Below, piece by piece: positions 59,793-64,000 of a stretch of 64,000 nt of DNA. Position numbers and translations under genes: made by a program. How positions within the stretch are numbered: the stretch's first letter is position 1; each line of letters begins with the position of its first letter. The stretch lies in assembly GCF_001261775.1 (NCBI RefSeq), contig NZ_LN868537.1:868001-932000 (forward strand), written 5' to 3'. The notes under the pieces are model-generated. The model was not told where the DNA came from, did not search any database, and saw only the letters and a list, made by a program, of their open reading frames with translations. The stretch comes from Anaeromassilibacillus senegalensis (GTDB taxonomy: Bacteria > Bacillota > Clostridia > Oscillospirales > Acutalibacteraceae).

Positions 59793-60311
59793 TTATTTGA
59801 CGGGTTTGGATGCAAGGAACATCAGCATATTGCGTCCTTCCAGCTTCGACGCCTTCTCCACATTGGCGATCTCACTGAGCGCCTCTGCAAAACGTCTCAT
59901 AATCTCGTGGCCCTGTTCCGGATGCCCCATCTCACGGCCGCGGAAGCGGATGGAAACCTTGACTTTGTTGCCTTCATTCAGGAACCGGGTCGCATGACCG
60001 ACCTTCGTCTCAAAGTCGTGTGTGTCAATGTTGAGGGAAAGGCGAATTTCTTTGATTTCAACAACACGCTGATTTTTCTTCGCTTCTTTTTCACGCTTTG
60101 TCTGTTCAAACCGGAATTTCCCATAGTCGATAATCTTGCACACGGGCGGCGTCGCCTGCGGCGCGATTTTCACAAGATCCAGATTTTGAGCGAACGCCAT
60201 TTCCAGCGCCTTGGCTGTTGCCAAAATGCCAAGCTGGGAACCGTCCGCAGCAATGACACGCACTTCTTTTTCACGAATTTCCTCATTAATCTGTAGTTCC
60301 TTGCTGCTAAT
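59793..60311 (-). CDS. infC: Translation initiation factor IF-3
   Basis: A 172-residue factor that checks start-codon pairing and keeps subunits apart. LQINEEIREKEVRVIAADGSQLGIL begins the N-domain, and KKNQRVVEIKEIRLSLNIDTHDFETK and VSIRFRGREMGHPEQG the C-domain. The start is taken as ATT at 60311: GGAGGTG (60319-60325) sits 7 bp in front and the family sequence begins there. The only upstream in-frame GTG lies before that site. An AUU start is known to allow IF-3 to repress its own translation. Confidence 0.95.
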   Translation of the reverse strand: MSSKELQINEEIREKEVRVIAADGSQLGILATAKALEMAFAQNLDLVKIAPQATPPVCKIIDYGKFRFEQTKREKEAKKNQRVVEIKEIRLSLNIDTHDFETKVGHATRFLNEGNKVKVSIRFRGREMGHPEQGHEIMRRFAEALSEIANVEKASKLEGRNMLMFLASKPVK

Positions 60312-60467
60312 TGTTAAGCACCTCCAAATCACGTTATCTGCTGCATAACAAAACGCGGACAGAATCCACCTGTCCGCGCATCAATACAACATTCGTATTG
60401 ACCCATGACAGACGAAACCTCATAGGTGAGGGCATTGCCCCGCTTTGTTTTTTACTCATTTACTTTA
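60312..60467 (-). promoter_or_regulatory. infC-rpmI-rplT leader (L20-leader type attenuator)
   Basis: A leader of roughly 140 nt. It has a hairpin at 60381-60401 (TCAATAC/GTATTGA) and then a terminator-like hairpin CGCGGACAG/CTGTCCGCG (60354-60378) followed by TTTTGTTA. Firmicutes infC operons are controlled by L20 binding to such a leader with premature termination. The stem order fits, but the binding-site mimic was not identified base by base. Confidence 0.65.
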
Positions 60468-60490
60468 CCATCACTGATACGGTTTGTCAA
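60462..60490 (-). promoter_or_regulatory. Sigma-A promoter of infC-rpmI-rplT
   Basis: On the minus strand TTGACA (60490-60485), 17 bp, TAAAGT (60467-60462). The bases from 60491 to the next plus-strand gene at 60612 hold no other visible element. Confidence 0.75.
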
Positions 60491-60611
60491 GCAGTATTTT
60501 CCTGTTTTTCAAAAGCGTTTCCTTGCCTGTAAATTCCAGTATGCATATTTTTCAAGTAGAATCAATCCGCGCGCCGCCTGTGCTACTGTTGGCGGGAAAG
60601 GATTGAACGCT

Positions 60612-60830
60612 ATGTGGAAAAAGATTATTGCACCCGTCGTCATCACGGTCCTTTTGGTCCTTTGGTTTGGCACCTGGCTGACCGCCTGTGTGCTGCTTCC
60701 AATTGTGCTTTGGGGCAAACTGCTGGGAAGCCTGCTGTTTGCTTCTTTGATCGGCGTTTCCGTGTATGTGCTGGTGCAGCGAATCAAAGAAATAAGGAGC
60801 GGAGAAGAAGATGATCTTAGTAAATACTGA
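60612..60830 (+). CDS. Small membrane protein of unknown function
   Basis: A 72-residue protein with two hydrophobic helices (IIAPVVITVLLVLWFGTWL and KLLGSLLFASLIGVSVYVLV) and a charged end RIKEIRSGEEDDLSKY, so both termini may face the cytoplasm. The ATG at 60612 is behind GGAAAGGA. Its stop overlaps the start of the YbjQ gene by 20 bp, so they are a translational pair. The function is unknown. Confidence 0.8.
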   Translation: MWKKIIAPVVITVLLVLWFGTWLTACVLLPIVLWGKLLGSLLFASLIGVSVYVLVQRIKEIRSGEEDDLSKY

Positions 60831-61122
60831 CTACATCACCGGCAAGGAACTGGAAATGCTCGGCATGGTGAAGGGAAGCACGATACAATCCAAAAACATC
60901 GGCCGTGACATTACGCAGAGCTTTAAGACCATTGTGGGCGGCGAGCTGAAAGCCTACACGGAGATGATGAACGAGGCCCGTGCGCTCGCTACCAAACGCA
61001 TGGTGGACGAGGCGGAAGTGCTGGGCGCCGATGCGGTCGTCAACATCCGCTATGCTTCCTCCGCAGTTATGCAGGGTGCGGCGGAGGTCATTGCTTATGG
61101 GACGGCAGTTAAATTCAAATAA
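60811..61122 (+). CDS. YbjQ family (UPF0145) protein
   Basis: A 103-residue protein with ITGKELEMLGMVKGSTIQSKNIGRDI, MMNEARALATKRMVDEAEVLGADAVVNIRY and a final AYGTAVKF, the whole UPF0145 domain. The fold is pentameric and called heavy-metal-binding-like in databases, but the role is unknown. The neighbour is a small membrane protein, perhaps its anchor. It ends at a terminator. Confidence 0.92.
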   Translation: MILVNTDYITGKELEMLGMVKGSTIQSKNIGRDITQSFKTIVGGELKAYTEMMNEARALATKRMVDEAEVLGADAVVNIRYASSAVMQGAAEVIAYGTAVKFK

Positions 61123-61135
61123 TATCTGCTTTCCG

Positions 61136-61162
61136 GCGCAGCCTTCGGGCTGCGCTTTTTTT
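61136..61162 (+). terminator. Intrinsic terminator after ybjQ
   Basis: GCGCAGCC-TTCG-GGCTGCGC followed by seven T residues. Confidence 0.95.
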
Positions 61163-61163
61163 G

Positions 61164-61349
61164 TCATGGTTTATTTCGTGTCTTCACAGAAAAAAACACC
61201 ACCAGACACAGCGCCGCAAGCGTCAGGACACCTGTAACACGAACGATCCAATCCAGCAGCGGCAAAAACCACCAATGGAGAAGCAGCAACAGCGCTCCTG
61301 TCGCGAGCACAAACCAACTGATTCTTTTTATATTTCTCATAGACTCCAT
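61164..61349 (-). CDS. Small two-helix membrane protein of unknown function
   Basis: A 61-residue protein with two hydrophobic segments (ISWFVLATGALLLLLHWWFL and VTGVLTLAALCLVVFFSV) and basic ends. The start is ATG at 61349 behind AGGTG; a second ATG at 61340 is also well placed behind GGAG. No recognisable domain. It is separated from the ACT gene by 86 bp. Confidence 0.6.
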   Translation of the reverse strand: MESMRNIKRISWFVLATGALLLLLHWWFLPLLDWIVRVTGVLTLAALCLVVFFSVKTRNKP

Positions 61350-61435
61350 CCCCTTACACCTATTAAGGTAAACAGATATGATCCTATTTCACTGCCATGT
61401 AAACGTTTATGTGCCGGCGGCATACATGATGATCG

Positions 61436-61801
61436 TCATAAAAAACGATCGCCGTTTTTCTCCAATACAGCCTTTGCCTCGGCAAAGCGTTCTGATCGCA
61501 CCAGGATATAATCCGTGTCAAACGTAGACACCGCGAACAGTGGAATTTGCGCCTCCGCTAAAACGCCGGAAATTCTGGCCAGAATCCCCACCAGGGAAAA
61601 GTCCAGCGGCCCCTCAACCCGAAAACAGCGCCAGCCAGGCTCCTTTTCCAGGCAGTGGTCCGGCGCGACGGATTCCCGGCAGACCAGAGAACATTCCGTC
61701 TCCGTCTTTGCTGCGAACACATCCGTTTCCTCCCAGGGAATATCAAATGCGCTTTGTACTTTACAGACGCAAAAGCTTCCGTCCAGTATTTTTAAATTCA
61801 T
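61436..61801 (-). CDS. ACT domain protein (ACT_7/CASTOR-like)
   Basis: A 121-residue protein with two ACT-like halves; the second reads FSLVGILARISGVLAEAQIPLFAVSTFDTDYILV, the common pattern of the ACT_7 group. Such domains bind amino acids. No enzyme domain is attached, so it is perhaps a sensor. The ATG at 61801 is behind GGGGGAG and overlaps the addA stop by 4 bp, so it is translated after addA. The open frame further upstream belongs to addA sequence in another frame. Confidence 0.85.
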   Translation of the reverse strand: MNLKILDGSFCVCKVQSAFDIPWEETDVFAAKTETECSLVCRESVAPDHCLEKEPGWRCFRVEGPLDFSLVGILARISGVLAEAQIPLFAVSTFDTDYILVRSERFAEAKAVLEKNGDRFL

Positions 61802-64000
61802 AAAGCTCCCCCTTGAATCGTCCGGTTCATATAGAACGAATATAACAAGCACTCTTTGACCGGCAGACCGGTGCACTGTTCCAAAGCCCGCCGGTACAGC
61901 TTCAACTGCGGAGCGTACCGTTCCCATAAAGCGGAAGCATTTGCCGTTCGGTCCGTCTTATAATCCACAATGACAAGCCCGCCGTCCTCTACAAACGCAC
62001 AGTCCACGGCCCCCTGCAAAATCACCGCTTCCGCCGCAAGCGTTTCGGATAAATCCGCCTGCACTTCGCCCGCGGGAATTTCCACCGTAAACTGGTATTC
62101 CCTCCATACTTGCTCAGAAACCAAAATTCGGTTTGCCAAGCCGGAGGAGAAAAACGCGCGGACTCTGTCCAGCTCCACCGCGTTCGCCTGTTCCTTTGTC
62201 AGGAACTTCTGTTGTACCAGCCGTTCGAGTTCTGCCTCCGGATGTTGCGCCGCATCCGCATATTTCGCAAACTGCATAAACGCATGCAGCGCGGTCCCCC
62301 GCTCCGCCGGCGTCAGCCCCTTTTTTTCGAGGAACGCCGGACGCGACGTCGCTGCATACTGGAAAGAAAACTTTTTCGCCGCCAGCTCGCTGGCGGCTAC
62401 TTTTGCGGGCACGCCTTTCAGCGCTTCATATGGATACCGGAATGCAATCTTTTTTTGCAGCGTTTGTAACAGAACCGGATCCGGCGCCGCTTCTTTTTCT
62501 GGTTCCTGTGTTTCCTGCATGGCTTCCCGTTCCGGATAGACAAGCTGTATGGCCCACCTTGTTTCACAGGGAACGGTAACGCCCGGCAGAGCGTCCGCCA
62601 TTTCGCGCAGCTTTCCTCCGTCCGGGTGACGCAGCGCACAGAGCAGAAGCCAGTCTGATATACAGGAAACGCCGCGCACCACATAGGGGGGAATCCGCGG
62701 TTCCTCTGTCAAGCGGGAGGCAAGCTTACCCAATGTTTTCGCCGCATCTTTCACTGTCGTCAGCAGAAGCAATTTTTCTTTCGCGCGCGTCATTGCCACA
62801 TACAGGATGCGCAGTTCTTCGCTCATCTCCCCGCGATCAATTTCCAGCGCCGCCGCCGTGCGCGGAAGCGTATCCAACCGCGCGCCGGTTTCCGGATCAC
62901 GCAGTTTTACGCCGAATCCAAGCTCCGGATGCAGCAGCACGTCGCCCCGTTCCTTATTAAAACGCCGGGAGCAGCCCGCCAGAATGCACACCGGAAATTC
63001 CAGCCCTTTACTGCGGTGTACGCTCATAATTTTCACCACATTGGCTGCTTCATTCACTGTAGATGCGGATGCCAGATCGGAATCCTGTTTTTCCAGACGG
63101 TCGATCATACGGATAAAACCGGATAAGCCATTGAAACCCGCGCCTTCATATTTTCTGGCATATTCCAGCAGAAGCCGCAGATTGGCCAGCCGCAGCGCGC
63201 CGTTCGTCTGCGCCTGTACCAAGTCAGGATAGCCCGTTTTCTCATAAATGGTGCGAATCAGGCGGTCGGACGACATAGTCGCCGCGAGCACCCGGTATTC
63301 CTCCAGATCCTTGAGAAACGCCGCCATACGTGTATTGCCGCCCTCTGCGGACTTTGTCACCGCGAGGTACAATAATTCCCTGCGCTCCCCCATACGGACG
63401 TCTGCCAGCTCATCCGGCGTAAAGCCGTAAATCGGGCTCATCAGCACAGCAAGCAGCGGGATATCCTGCATGGGATTGTCGATCACACGCAAAAGCGAGA
63501 GGACAACCGCAATCTCCGGCGCGGAAAAGAAGCCGCCGGTCGTATCGGCCCACGCGGGGACACCCAGCCGCTGCAGTTCCTGTGCATACTGTTTGGCATA
63601 GCGGTTGGCGCTGCGCAGCAGAATACAGATATCCCGGTACTCCACAGGCCGCTGTGTGCCGTTTTCCGTAACGGTCACACCCGACGCCTGCATCTGGCGG
63701 ACCCGCTGCGCAATGTGAAGGCTTTCTGCCAAAACGGCTTCTTTTTCATCGCCTTTCGAGAGGTCGATGATATCCAGGCTGGTGTCCGGAACCGTACCCG
63801 GCGGGAATGAAGCGCCCGGCACCAGCTCTTCCCGCTCGTCGTAGTCGAGATCGCCGGTCTGCACGCTCATGAGCTGATGAAACACAAAATTCACCGCGCC
63901 CGTCACGCCCTCCCGGCTGCGGAAATTGCGGTCCAGCGCGATGCTTGCGGGGTATTGATCCCTATCCCGGTCATAGGCCGGATACGACGCGCGGCGGCGC
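61798..64000 (-). CDS. addA: ATP-dependent helicase/nuclease subunit AddA, C-terminal part (5' end outside window)
   Basis: About 734 residues of AddA are visible; the reading frame is open to the right edge, so the N-terminal Walker A part is missing. AddAB processes double-strand breaks for recombination. Helicase motifs: LDRNFRSREGV (motif IV region), MSVHRSKGLEFPVCIL (motif V) and RILYVAMTRAKEKLLLL (motif VI). The RecB-like nuclease has GAVDCAFVEDGGLVIVDYKTDR (Asp-Asp-Lys). addB would be expected upstream, beyond the window. Confidence 0.94.
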   Translation of the reverse strand, partial: RRRASYPAYDRDRDQYPASIALDRNFRSREGVTGAVNFVFHQLMSVQTGDLDYDEREELVPGASFPPGTVPDTSLDIIDLSKGDEKEAVLAESLHIAQRVRQMQASGVTVTENGTQRPVEYRDICILLRSANRYAKQYAQELQRLGVPAWADTTGGFFSAPEIAVVLSLLRVIDNPMQDIPLLAVLMSPIYGFTPDELADVRMGERRELLYLAVTKSAEGGNTRMAAFLKDLEEYRVLAATMSSDRLIRTIYEKTGYPDLVQAQTNGALRLANLRLLLEYARKYEGAGFNGLSGFIRMIDRLEKQDSDLASASTVNEAANVVKIMSVHRSKGLEFPVCILAGCSRRFNKERGDVLLHPELGFGVKLRDPETGARLDTLPRTAAALEIDRGEMSEELRILYVAMTRAKEKLLLLTTVKDAAKTLGKLASRLTEEPRIPPYVVRGVSCISDWLLLCALRHPDGGKLREMADALPGVTVPCETRWAIQLVYPEREAMQETQEPEKEAAPDPVLLQTLQKKIAFRYPYEALKGVPAKVAASELAAKKFSFQYAATSRPAFLEKKGLTPAERGTALHAFMQFAKYADAAQHPEAELERLVQQKFLTKEQANAVELDRVRAFFSSGLANRILVSEQVWREYQFTVEIPAGEVQADLSETLAAEAVILQGAVDCAFVEDGGLVIVDYKTDRTANASALWERYAPQLKLYRRALEQCTGLPVKECLLYSFYMNRTIQGGAL

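Overview
The window looks like a chromosome segment from a Gram-positive, endospore-forming member of the Clostridia, most likely the Oscillospiraceae/Ruminococcaceae group. This is inferred from moderately high GC, a complete gerA-type germination operon, an AbrB-type regulator, IreB, a T-box leader, GerMAN-style Firmicutes gene order around rnc-smc-ftsY, and the split 2-hydroxyacyl-CoA dehydratase activase genes. Almost every base is accounted for by housekeeping genes; no prophage, insertion sequence, CRISPR array or rRNA operon was seen.

Layout. 1-4.8 kb: tail of a LacI-type regulator, a phenylalanine T-box leader with pheS-pheT, then ireB and a small conserved gene. 4.9-8.1 kb (minus): a DEDDh exonuclease with a zinc ribbon, typA, and tRNA-Gly(GCC) with a consensus promoter and terminator. 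8.3-10.3 kb: a DnaD-like protein and a DnaC/DnaI-like helicase loader, converging on prfB across a long palindrome. 11.9-16.1 kb (plus): a RING/DUF2628 membrane protein, galU, the rpsF-ssb-rpsR operon and an amidohydrolase. 16.2-20.6 kb (minus): a PASTA protein with a degenerate kinase domain, a YebC-type protein, an iron-sulfur flavoprotein-like gene and pyrB with a fused PyrI-like zinc domain. 20.8-25.5 kb (plus): dehydratase activase, dehydratase-like protein and mscL. 25.5-29.2 kb (minus): gerAA-gerAB-gerAC; 29.4-30.5 kb (plus): a DUF421/DUF4363 pair. 30.6-40.6 kb: mixed short units (nrdR, an AP-endonuclease-fold protein, a tandem repeat, a divergent AbrB/XRE pair with three shared operator-like boxes, an ABC-F protein, an HPr-like protein, mtaB, a family-10-like glycosidase, small zinc and membrane proteins, an AT-rich ferredoxin-membrane gene). 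40.7-60.5 kb (minus): a nearly continuous 20-kb gene train infC-rpmI-rplT-trmH-dprA-topA-trmFO-plsX-rnc-radical SAM-smc-ftsY-rdgB-GNAT-yhbY-nadD-yqeK-rsfS-leuS. 60.6-64 kb: small membrane proteins, a YbjQ protein, an ACT protein and the C-terminal part of addA, which runs off the window.

Functionally the window is dominated by translation (pheST, prfB, rpsF/R, infC, rplT, rpmI, leuS, tRNA-Gly, rsfS, typA), nucleic-acid maintenance (topA, dprA, smc, addA, ssb, helicase loader, rnc), tRNA modification (trmFO, mtaB, trmH-like), and spore germination. The most unusual items are the apparent PASTA pseudokinase, the ATCase with a PyrI-type zinc domain but no allosteric domain, the tandem 111-bp repeat at 32.1 kb, the stack of seven hairpins upstream of the ABC-F gene, and the shared three-box operator between the AbrB and XRE genes. 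Names rest on motif recognition by eye; no database search was possible.
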